Source: Ichthyophonus hoferi
Taxonomy: Eukaryota > Opisthokonta > Ichthyosporea > Ichthyophonida > Ichthyophonidae
Direction of reading: 5' to 3'
Length of the DNA stretch: 64,000 bases
NCBI GenBank assembly: GCA_002751075.1
Contig: NAOQ01000361.1
Coordinates: 10,620 to 74,619 of the forward strand
Position 1 is the stretch's first letter. Each line of letters starts with the position of its first letter. The notes beneath the pieces are model-generated. The model was not told the DNA's origin and did not search any database. It was given only the letters and a program-made list of their open reading frames with translations. The translations under genes were made by a program, and so were the position numbers. Shown one piece after another: positions 49,457-60,988 of this stretch.

Positions 49457-50930
49457 ATAGCGTTGTATGCACTATTCTTCGTCATGTATTGAGTGCGGCA
49501 GTGGTGTGACATACTTGTGATATAAGTGAAGTAGAGATAGGCAGGCATGTATTGTATTAGGCACATACATGGTCATGATTAGAAAGAGTCTAGTACCAGA
49601 GATCATATAGTCAATATTATGTATATACCTTTACTATATCTTGCATAAAGCAGGAAGGTGTACCTTCCCTTTTTCATTATCTGCCTACTCTGTCTAGCAT
49701 ATATTAGTGCACCGCGTGCATCTTATTTAAACGTTTTATCATGGCGACTACGCTGTGTACTTCCACTCTCATTTATATGCGCATTCTTCTTATCTTTTGT
49801 GGTATGTAGGGGAGGATGAGCGCAGATGCCTATACGTTCAACGGTTTATTTGCAAGCCAGGATTTTGGCTTTGGCAATACAGACCTTTGATATTTCCCAC
49901 TGTTGGTGACACGATACATCTACTATGATAAATCTTTCGGGTTATATTTTAATAGCAACGCAAAACTATGTTAATTGGTTCTATTGATAATGAATAGCCT
50001 GAATTTTGGGGACCTGTTCACGCAATTGTATCTTAATGTGAGCGTAGCTCAATTTAACAGTCATTGAAGTCAATAATAGTACAATCCAGATTTCTCTAAA
50101 CTAGCATATCCCAAACGATAGCAGGCAGTATGATGAACATTTAGGTTTAAGAACTATCAAAGTGATTAATTTTTATGAAAATGCAATGATACAGCCAGAC
50201 ATGCTATTCTGAAGCTACAGGCCAAGTTGTAGTATGAGCACATTGACTGGGTGATATGAGAGAGATGCCAAGCCTAAGCGATCGGTGAATTTTGGCGTAG
50301 ATGCGTTGATTTTTTGTCATAGATATACCTGCCAGGTATAATATTATTATAGTAACCCCAGTAGCAAGATATGGTTGGAAATGAGGTGTCGTAGATCTAG
50401 GTCGTTCCACTAGACAATATAGGGAGCCTGGCTAAGGGCAATAAAGTAGTATGACGATTGCGTTAGGCACTGGAATGAACTGGCCAGGTATGTTTTATAA
50501 AAAAATTAATTGCAGGGTTTATCTAGCAGATAAAAGGAGGATATATGCCATGTAATGCTGATGCTTGTTAGGGGTGGTCCCAAGCCTCACAAGGATGGAG
50601 CTGCAAAATATATTCTTCAGACACCTGGGGAAAATAGAACTGTTGACGTGACTGTGAGATAATAAGGACAAACAGTCAGAGTGTAGAATAGACTTTGCTA
50701 TGAGACGATGCGTTCTCCTTTACCATGAATATTGCACCATAGGCTTTTATGCTAGTAGTTCATTGTACGGTATTTGGGATATATTCTTTCAATTGTTTCA
50801 CTTGACACTATGGCAAAACTCTCATCTGATATAAATGCCCCAGCTTTCACGGATAGCATTATATGGTTGATTCCAGATAAAACAGTTATCTGGCACATAG
50901 TCAACCTAATTTGGGAATGGTAAATATTTC
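49457..50930. other. Intergenic, EIF3H 3' flank
   Basis: Presumed EIF3H 3' UTR, then sequence without recognisable exons. Only a variant CATAAA (about 49644) is seen as a polyadenylation signal. Confidence 0.4.
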
Positions 50931-50934
50931 GTTG

Positions 50935-53805
50935 AAACAGGAATATTTAATTATTTTTGGGATTTTTTTATATGGCTATAAACGTTTAATATTATTGGCA
51001 ATTATTATCACACATGTAGCCTGGGAAAAGAGCTAGTGCAATCTGTTGGCGTTAAACGGCAATCCAAGATGATTGAAATTGAAGCAGCCAATGGTAGGGA
51101 TCCTGCAACCATTGCTGACTTGCTTAATGATAAAAAATACGTCTTAGCAGATCTGTACTCCGTTTATGCAAAGGGATATATTAAAATGTTCCTTAATTCT
51201 GTATTCTCTCTCCTTCTAAACGAATATAGGTCACAGGAACGCTCGTGTCTACATATTATTCCCAATATGGTAGCAGAGAAAGCTTAAATAGTTTATCATG
51301 GTCACAAAACCTGGTAATTCTATTAAGTCAACGATCATCCATCTACTGACCTTTAAGTATGGAGACTCATTTTGATTGCATCTACACACTTTTTATCAGA
51401 TATGCATTTGAACTATCAACATTTCCAGCTTCAAAGTGATACCATGGTAACGTGGAAAACAACTGGGCAACACCCACATATAACTCCAGCTGCCAGCCAC
51501 CAGCCACCAGATGTCAGAGTCAGAGCCAGAGCCAGATCCAGAGCGAGCAGGAGCATTCAGCATACAGTGAACTATCTTTGGTTTTTTTAACATTAGGTGC
51601 CATGCCACAGTCACTTCTGATTACTATCAGGAATTGTCCAGTTCATTTAGTGAGGGACAAGCCCACAGATAAGTAGTCACCATGTTAACATTCTTCTCAT
51701 ATTCCTTTTTCATATTTTTTATGCCCTAGATAACATTATCTGCCTAGGCGAAGGCTGAGTGCTAAAACAGAAATATTTATTTGATTTGGATATTTCTTAT
51801 ATATAGTTATAAACATTTAATATTATTAGTAATTATTATTACATATGAGCCCGGGAAAATAGTTAGTACAATCTATTGGTGTTAAACGGCAATCAATCCA
51901 AGATGATCTTTCAAAATAGAACCAGCCAATGGTGGAGATCCTGTGAGGTCCAGATAGTACATTGCTTAGACATCCTGCTTAAGTCCTGCTGACTTGTTTA
52001 ATAATAAAAGTATATCTTAGCATATTTGTACTCTGTGCATGCAAAGGGACACATTAAAATGCCTCTTAATTCGGTATTATCTTTCCTTCTAAACAAATAT
52101 AGGTCACAGAAACGCTTGTTTTTCGACTTAATATTCCCAACAGATTCGTCAGATAACATCTAAGTGATCATGCGACAAAAAATAGCAGAACAACTCGCTC
52201 GGGAGAAATGAAAATACAAGCCCCTGACAACTAGAAGCGGTACTGCATGCACAACACATACACGATCCTGCAAGCTAGTGTTCATAGCGGTAGCGACCAC
52301 GCTTGCAGCTACCCCCCAATCAGAACTCCCTGGAATTCAGAATCCCAAAGGAGGCAAGCGCCATGAGAGCGCATGATATGATGTAGTGTATCTGCGCGAT
52401 GGAAACAGAGATCGCCACCCTCAATGAATAGCCATCTGGACCTTGGTTAAACAGCCACACGTGGGAACTACTGTCCTGCGTAGCTTATGGGTATTTCATT
52501 AAAAATGTTAGGACAAAAAACAAGTAGTCAGACACAAGACACGCCCTGTACCACAAGGGCTACAAGGAAAACAAAATGTGGACTATCATGATATTTAAAG
52601 GCCTGTATGCCTGCTTCTGACCACTAACCTCCTACTAAGCATAGCAGGAGCCAGAGGGTATAACCTAGCACAACTAGATATCTAGACTTCCTATTTCTAT
52701 AATTACCTAGAGCATTGGTGCACCTAGAGCAATCATCAAGGTTTGTAAAACCAGATAAATAGGGACACGTTTGTAAATTAAGCCAAAGCCTCTCTAGACT
52801 TCACGCTTTTGGACTTCTATGAAACAAAGTGCTAAATGCCTTCCTACAGTCAATATGCCTCTACCCTATAGAGATTGATCTCTGTCTATACAAGTTGCAT
52901 GGAAAAACAGGTTTCATGTGCATCAACATCTATGTTGACTATATTTTTCTGCTAAGAAAATATTGTTACAAGATCGCTAGCTACAGATAAGCAAGAAGGT
53001 TCGATCGAAGCCCAGATAATAAGTAAATTGATTCTTATCCTAGTGTGCAGTATATGAAATATTTTATATTAAGTGAGCAGTGTTAATTCGCGATCTAAAT
53101 GGGGACATGGTAGTATGTCGTGGTAAGATCAGACTATTCTAGTGGGTCACTGTGGCCTATTGTGACTTGGCTTAGCTACTACAAATATTTATAATTGGCT
53201 CCATTAGAGTTATTGACCTTAGCAACTTGACGCTAACTAGGAAGTTAACACTGGCGATGAAACAAAGTATAAAAGAAAAGAAAGAAGTCAATAATAAAGA
53301 CCTGGCTCATACATACGCAATGAAATGTCAAAAATACGAAGTTCTCGTAAGCGCATGCAAAAATACTTTGCATTTAATAATCACATCGTTATTGTAATGT
53401 CTAGTCCATCGCCGGCAATCACATACGATAATCAGTGCTCAACCTCTCATTCCGAAGTCCGAGAACTGCATACTGACACTAGATAGTGATAATAGTATTT
53501 ATTTACGTAGGAATCGCTCTCCTTAATGATCAATCTCATTGCGCGATTTCCAGACTTGCACCCAAGCGCATCAAAGCATCAATCTCTTCCAGATTAGAAC
53601 AGATATATAATTACTACAGCTAGTTACCTATATATGAGCCTTCTATGGAACCTCTATCACAACAGAGCCTTAAAGACAGATCTGATCATGCAGCTATTAC
53701 TTATACTGGTCAAACAATATTAACCACGGCCAGTTGTACAATTGGAAATTCCGACAGCTGTCTACAAATTAATAGAACTGGCACAGATTCTGATATATTG
53801 AAATA
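50935..53805 (+). mobile_element. Ty1/copia fossil 3 with a duplicated ~0.35-kb block
   Basis: About 50935-51290 and 51771-52140 are direct repeats (shared blocks GGTGTTAAACGGC-like and AATATAGGTCACAG). The second runs into copia reverse-transcriptase sequence (about 52140-52960) matching fossils 1 and 2. LTR-like sequence (from about 52963) and a gag-leader stretch (to about 53805) follow. It is heavily broken and old. The first block holds an open frame of 83 codons or more (51036-51287, with ADLLNDKKYVLADLYSVYAK) of unknown identity. Confidence 0.7.
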
Positions 53806-55395
53806 TTTCAGCCCTTACAAGTTTTTGGCCGAATACTTCACACTGGCTTGTATAAAAATACTTATTGTTTATGTAGCATTAAACCTCTAAATCTTAAGCA
53901 GCATTTAGAATGAGGTTTCAATCGGTAATTAAGAGTTAGACATTAACTATGATAATTAATTAATTACATGATGTCACTAATTATATTTAATAGGGACTAG
54001 GTGTTTATTGCAGTCTAGAACGTAAATTTATGGTGGTTTTAAACTGTGTTGCTCTTTTTCATTTAATCACATACAATGATTGATGATACGTACATGATAC
54101 ATAGCATTTAAAATTATCCTTTGTATAATCATTGGACAACTGGTTGATAACAACTTATATTAAGTATAAGACTGTGATAGTTCTAACAACTTGCCCACAG
54201 GCTTCAGGATCCCCAATTGTATATTTGGTAGTAGTTAATTTTGCTGGGCCAATGGTAGCTACTTAATCTGATCTGCCCTTTAGACACAGTTATTGTGGTA
54301 GAGGTCATATAGAAGGTGCATATACTGACTCTCTAGGTAACTGGCTTTAACTCTTTAACAATTATAACTCTGTTTTAATTCAAAAAGAATTAATGTTTTG
54401 ATCAGTCTCATTGTACAATTTTCATATTAGCACCTAAGTGAATTAAAGCATTGATTCTCTCTTATTAAGAGCAGAGTTATAATTGTTAAAGCCAGTTACC
54501 TAGAGAGTCAGTGTATGTTCCCTCTATAGACCTTATACCACAAACACTGAGCCTTCAGAACACATCAGATCAAGTATCTATGACTACCGCTGGCCCAGCC
54601 AAATTAACTACTACATAATATTCAATTAGAAATCCTAAAGCCTGTGAGCAATTTGCTAGAACTACTACAGAATCTTATATTAAGTAAGTTCCAGAATGAC
54701 AATATGTTGCTGACATCATATTGTCGAATAGGTAACTTGAGTTCCTATTCAATAATATGCTTATCTCAGATGCTTATCACATGGTCAGCTGGTATTGACC
54801 TGAACCAACAACTATATGGCTTGAAGTATTTCAGTCCCTAAAAATGTTAGGCTGAAAATTATATGATGTATGTTTTGTACAAAGGTATTTATTGTTCATG
54901 TAGCATTGTACCTCTATTCAATGGCATTTACAATGAGGTTTAGATCAGTAATTTATATTTATATATTAATTATTAATTAATTAATTAATTAATTACATAA
55001 TGCTACTAATTATAGTTAACTAGGACTAGTTGGTTAGTGCAGTCTAGCACGTAAATTTACCGTGGTTTAGGTATTGTTGGTCATTAGCATTTTAATCATA
55101 CATAGTGATTGATAATACATACGTGATACATAGCATCATCCTTTACATAATTAATTAAACAGATGTTGCTGACAACATGTTAGATAACAAGTAGGTTGGG
55201 TACCCATTCAATAATATGTTTTGCTTAAAGGCTTATTACCTGGTTAACTGGCATTAACCTGAACCAACAACAATAACCAGCAATCGCAGACTTAGTCTGG
55301 ATTCTGATTTTTATAGTTTTGCATCATAAAAGTATTGTACAAAATACTTTATTCTTTGTCCGTCACGAGAGGTCATTATGACAGTATATAGAGTA
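53805..55395. mobile_element. Recurring insertion sequence, copies 2 and 3, around a copia leader piece
   Basis: Copy 2 at about 53805-54300 and copy 3 at about 54825-55390, in the same orientation, match the insertion at 37705-38330. Between them (about 54380-54640) lies a fragment of the copia leader/gag start. The pattern suggests nested insertions with duplication. Confidence 0.65.
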
Positions 55396-55399
55396 GATA

Positions 55400-57050
55400 T
55401 ATATACTCCAACAGCACTAAGAGTTAAACGTAAGACTGCCATTGCCTCTGCAACCAGATTGGAATCCGTAGGGGGAAAAAAGAAAGGAGTGCAGCTCTCC
55501 ACAGATTCTAGTGAATAAGAAACATCAAGGAATCTTTTGGAGGACCTTGACTTCAGCATGAATGAATCCGGAAACAGATGTCCTATGTCCATAGATAGTG
55601 AAACCGAATCTCCAAATACCAGCTTAGATTCTGACGTAACCAGCAATCACAGGCTTAGTCTGGATCTTGACTTCGTAGTGCAACAATAAAAGTTAAGTAC
55701 ATTATATATGCTCTTGTAAGTTGTAGTAATGACAGTTAAGTGAAAAGATATTTTAACTCCTCCTGTCCCATAATTCAAACGTAAGGCTACTACTGCAACT
55801 AAAACCAAATTAAGATTTATAGGGGAAATGAAACAACAGGTACAGTTCTCCTCTGATACCAGTGACGAGAAAATTTCAAGAAATCTACTTGAGGACTTTG
55901 CTATTACTATATGTCCCAAATCAAGTAAAGTAGAGGAGGGCCATTACATGGCCGTTGACAGTGACGTAGAATCAACATTTAGCAGTGAAAATTCTGACAG
56001 AAACTGTAAAGGATCAAGAGTGGTTCATAAACACTATTTCGAAAAAATATCCCAGTGAGTCCACAGGATTCCAGAGTTTCTTCCTTGAGTACACAATCAT
56101 AAAGAATCCAGAAGGATGCATCTTACTGTTTCAATGAAAATACATAACCGAATTAATAAAATGCTATGGTCGACATGATGGATGATCAAACAACCACACC
56201 CCTTCTTGTGAAACACATACAATCTGCAAAAGGTGAAACCATACTGCACCAGCCATATGATCTAATTGCATATGCCTCCCTGATTAGGTACCTGAACTGT
56301 AACCGCAAATAAAGTAGACTCGACATCTGCTTCAGTGTAGCTTTCCTTGCCTGGTACTTTGCCAAATCTAATCTGGAGATGTTTCTTCACCTCTTAAGAT
56401 ACTTAAGCATGTACCCGACAGAGAACATAGTGTAAAAACCTGGTCACATCAGTTTTATTAGCTGCTTGAATGCATACTTCTCAAAAAGAAATATAAGGAC
56501 TCAAAGAATACCAGCGGCTACTGTATCCAGCTACCACACAACATATTACATACATTTTAGTTTCGATAAAGGGACTAGGCTTCAACATTGGGAAAGTACC
56601 ATTGTATGGCAACAGCATGAGTGTCTTACGACTATACAACACGACGTGTGCTCCTAAAAACACACATCATATTGCTGTCCATTTCCACTACATCAGAGAA
56701 GTGGCCAGCAATAATGAGATTGAAGTAAGAAGCGTCTCATCCAAGGATTAAGCTGCTGACTGTCTGACCAAGCTTTTCAGATCCAGACCATTTCAAACGG
56801 CCAAGAAACTCTTATGCCTTCAAACACAAATGTAAGAAAAGATTTTCCAGAATGTATCTAGGAAAACCCAGTATGGTCACACTGCTAAGTTATGATAAGT
56901 CCCATTGACATTGACAAAGAGCTATAATTAATACTCATGATAAACGTATGTCGCAGAAAGGATAAAAGAAACAGAAACAACTAGCAAGAAACACGGGTAA
57001 TGACATTCAAACCATTAGAAAACAAAGCTCTGTATTTCTTACGTACAAAT
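55400..57050 (+). mobile_element. Ty1/copia fossil 4 (pol end and LTR-like sequence)
   Basis: Starts with the block shared with 38330-38555, then copia pol from about 56050, ending with the RNase H region near 56640-56830 (HIAVHFHYIREVAS). LTR-like sequence follows to about 57050, similar to about 32960-33020. Multiply broken and old. Confidence 0.7.
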
Positions 57051-58351
57051 AAGATTTAATATTAGTATAAGTGGACATACAAAGTTGACTTGGTGTAGCT
57101 TTGCAATAATATTTACACTTCAATACAATCTGTACTAATCAGTGGTTAGTCATAGGTAGACCTTAAAAGATAACGTGTTCTGCGTATTGGGTATTATTTT
57201 TTTAAAATTATTTTTGAAACATTGCTTCATGCTACTCAACATGTTATGTTAGTACAAAGCAATAGATTACGTGTAGCAGTGGTTAGTTAATGGGATAGGA
57301 TGCTTTTTGAGAAGAGCTAAAACTCACAATTGTGCTCTAAGAGTGGCCATCAAATTTGAAGCAATGAATGTGTAACAACCACTTGCATTATATTATAGCA
57401 GCACAGCCTGATCAGATTTTGAACCTCTTTAAATACAAAACCAGTATAATTTTAAGTAATGTCCTTCATTAATGAATAGAAAAACTGCTATTGATATTTC
57501 ATTTCCACGTCTCCTACTTAATACTACTATACCGATAGCCATGGTTAAGCAAAATTATGCTTACCAATGAATGATGCACACCTCACTAGAACGTCCCTTA
57601 AAATAAAGTAGTACTGACTAGAAACACAAATCTTGGAAGACAATTGCACATCAGATAGTTTGGTATACATCCATCTCACAATTGATGCAATGTGTAAAAA
57701 AACCCAGTAAAGCGATGTAAAGAGATTCAGTGGACTGCTTTGCCATTCGAGACAAGATAAGTTGATATAAACAAATGCTGCATCAGTATTATATGTAGAT
57801 TGGGCAAATGTACACGCTTGCTTGTGTTAAAATCGTATTGATTTTTTTTGGGGAGGTGGGGGGCAAACTCCCTCCCTAGGAGTTGCACAAGCACATACAT
57901 CATTCGAGTATATTTCCAGTAGAAGACATTGAACCGATAAGATATATCTAATATAATATATAGAATGTGATTGGCTGGTTATCGCACACTTAAAATGTGG
58001 TTTCTTAGAATATAAGAGTCAATTCAGTCTAATTCTTCTATGTCTCTTCCTTTGTGAAATATTCAATATATACCATGAGAAACACCTGTCATCTGGAGAG
58101 ACAATATGGTATTGTAAGATATTGTGAAAAGACTTGTCCTTTTAAACATATCTTTATTAGTAAATATAGTTGGCAGCACATACGGTATTCTTCGTTCTAT
58201 CACACCCGTACGGCATTTGCACTGAAACTCAAAATCGACATAAAAAAAGGCATGAGTGCAAAACGCGACAAATAGGAAACATAATAATATATAAAAGCCG
58301 TGAACTGTCCTATGCTAAACTACATGCACCCAGCACTGACTATTGATTTAG
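57051..58351. other. Spacer before the orphan exon
   Basis: No convincing exon. A G-rich patch (GGGGAGGTGGGGGG, about 57851) stands out in AT-rich surroundings. The 73-codon frame at 58054-58275 (plus) has no recognisable domain. Confidence 0.4.
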
Positions 58352-58547
58352 AGCGTATCTAGAGACGCATATAAGTCCACAATCCAGCGAGCAGGGAGGC
58401 GTTGAGATAGTGCAGCAAGAACACGTCAAACAGCTTGCAGGCAAGGTAGTGCTCAAGGATAACTGGTATGCACAGGCTGTGCCAGTGGGAGAGAGGGCAT
58501 TGCATGAGATGCTAGACATGGATGGCCAGGGCAAACAGACTTGGTGA
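58352..58547 (+). CDS. Orphan terminal exon of an unidentified gene
   Basis: After acceptor TTTAG at 58351, a frame of 64 residues runs AYLETHISPQSSEQGG..., then QEHVKQLAGKVVLKDNWYAQ and ends MDGQGKQTW with stop TGA at 58545-58547. Its composition is coding-like and unlike the AT-rich surroundings. Preceding exons were not found in the 1.3 kb upstream; beyond that lie copia fossils, so the gene may be cut off or its exons far away. It converges on the hnRNP Q-like gene, whose stop is 196 bp away. The family was not recognised. Confidence 0.4.
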
Positions 58548-58742
58548 GCAGATAAAATCACAATTATTCATACGAATACAATGTGATTAATCTATTACAT
58601 ACCAATATATATCTGTTTTTAATGTCGGGAAATGCAAACAAGTAGGGAGTAAGTGCAAAGGCCAAGCTGTGGGAAATATAGAGAAATAGCCTTATGAAAA
58701 CAAAAACATAAAAAGACAATACAGCACTCGGTGCCTACCGAC

Positions 58743-60988
58743 TCAATAGTAGCCATAGGTTCCATAAGGAGAAGATCCATATGATCCGTAAGTAGCAGGT
58801 GCAGGTGCAGCAGGCGCAGGAGGGAAGGAATAATTGGTTGGTGTAGAGGATAGGGGAGGAGAGGCAATTGGTGCACTATAGCCACTGGGTTGATAGGGCA
58901 TGGGTGGGGGAGCAGCGGTTGGAGGAGGAGGGGCATACATCGCAGGGGGCGGGTATTGTGCAGGGGGGTATTGAGGGGGATATGAGGTTTGCGGGTACTG
59001 TTGCATAGGTGGTGGGGGAGGGTATGGGGCATATTGGTGATGGCTTTGGCCGGGGGTAGAGGTTGCGCCTTGGGCACGGAAGCGTTTGATGATACCTACT
59101 AACCAGCCACTCTTATTTGTGACTTTGGTCAAATCACTCTCACAGAACTTAGCTACAATATCATTGGCAACCGGCTCTGAAAATTGACCTAGTGATTGGA
59201 TGACCTTGGCTTCAAGATCGTTTTGAGCCAAGAGTCCAGCCTGGTAAAGGGGTGCCAACCGCATTTGTACACTGTATGGTAGGTGGTTAAAGGCTGCAAG
59301 GTTGGCTTGGACACCCTGGGGCATGTGTTGTTCCTATAAGGGGAGGGTCCGGTTTATCAGTGAATTGATTAGACGATAGAACTGGGGTACGTATGGGTAC
59401 AACAGAAAGATATATTCAATTTATAGCAGCGAACAACCAGCTAGCATCAAATTGAAAAAACTGAAAACTCAAATATATAAATATATATATTCACGGGTAT
59501 TTATAATTGCATATGGCATACCTGTCTATGTATATATAGATATTAAGTAGTAATCAAACCACACATGAATCTAATTCTAATCTTAAACTAACTATATGCC
59601 TCACCTGTACCCGGCGCATAATACCCATAAAAAATCCTGCCTTGTTTCTGATGGTTGATGTGTCAGCCTCTGATAATTTGCCAATCGCCTCGTTCGCCCC
59701 CTCTTCATCCAGCGCCTTGAGTTGTTTAATAACATTGGGTCCAAAGTCACTCTCTTTGGCTTTACCAGTTTCATAGAGAGTGTTTAGTAGATCCTAAGAA
59801 ATGTGAGTGGGTAGAGATTAATGGTGTGCATATTATACGTTTAAATTAAAAAAAAAAACATTTAATATGCGTTGACCCCTAATTATCATTAGACATTATG
59901 TCTTTTTGTATGTTTTGTCTGTTTAGTTTTTACCAAAATATCATAGCGTTATATATTTGGCGGTAAACAAAATGGGCATTACAATTGCAGATAAGAAATA
60001 TCACATATTCAAATAGAAAGAACAGTCACTAAGATGATAACAAGACAGCAGACACATAAATAGCAAGCCAAAATGCATACTTGGTCTAACAACCCGAAAT
60101 TGAACAAACCTGTACCTTTGTACTATCGGCTAGTTCTTCCCTCTTGACACCAGAGGCCTGTAAGAAGGCAGTCTGTAATGCATGACTCCCTAGTGGAGGA
60201 TATGTCATACCTGTACCCATGCCCATAGGCATCATACCAGTCCCACCCATACCAGAGGGCCTGGCGTTACAGGCCATGTTCTCGGGCCTGGCACGATAAC
60301 GCTTAAGAATACCAACGAGAAAAGCAGTCTTACTTCTAATACCATTCAGATCTGTCTCGGCATATTTCTCAAGGATTTCAACTTGTACAGCGGGAGTAAA
60401 GTCGCGCATGGATTCAAGAACATTCTTGTCTAAATCATTGCGCGTTACCTGAGACAAATATGACGGCCTTATAAGAAAAACATCAAACGGAAACTACAAT
60501 CCAGTTTAAGTGCCATTTTGCATCTCTAGAGGTCTTTTGAGAAGAGATAGATACAATATGGAAATAGAAAGCATGAAAGGAAGAGACACGCACTTGACCT
60601 TTGCTGTAAATATAAGAAATCTTCTCCTTGAGAAGGGGTGTGAACCAGTCTGGAAGGTCACCAAGGTCCTCCTCTTCCTCCTCCTTGACATCTTTCTCTA
60701 GCTTTGTTTTATCCGGCTCATCAGAGGTATAATCTTCCGTTTTAGTGGCTTTCACAGCCTCCAAATCTACATCATCTTCACGAAGACGCTTGTGTGTTGA
60801 CTCTGAATCACACATGCTGATGTTCTGCATATATAGAGAGCATCAGGACGTTAAGTAAACTATTGCGCAGGGAGAATATAGATACAGAATACAACTCTAT
60901 TATTTAACAGGAATAAAATATGGTGTAACTTTTTGAATGCCCAGCCGAAGAGCCAGTATCATACCAGAGCCCCTTTCTCTTTTTGCAT
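58743..60988 (-). CDS. Protein with three hnRNP Q-type acidic-domain modules and Pro/Tyr-rich tail
   Basis: Rebuilt as complement(join(58743..59333, 59605..59793, 60110..60448, 60594..60824, 60965..60988)), five exons, all phase 0, 457 residues. The start MQKEKGAL is chosen because it joins exon 2 in phase; the overlapping ATG 4 bases upstream does not. Residues about 9-70 are acidic (KEEEEEDLGDLPDW). Three copies of the hnRNP Q/R acidic-domain fold follow: about 75-140 (YAETDLNGIRSKTAFLVGIL), about 199-261 (SEADTSTIRNKAGFFMGIMR) and about 285-345 (CESDLTKVTNKSGWLVGIIK). A Met/Gly-rich linker separates the first two. The C-terminal ~105 residues are Pro/Tyr/Ala-rich, ending SSPYGTYGYY. In hnRNP Q/R this domain precedes RRMs and mediates RNA or protein contacts; no RRM is present here. 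RNA-granule or nuclear RNA-binding roles are inferred. Confidence 0.85.

Noticed and set aside
58619-59077. 152-codon Pro/Leu/His-rich frame on the minus strand
   Set aside because: Alternative frame of the Pro/Tyr-rich exon 58743..59333 of the hnRNP Q-like gene.
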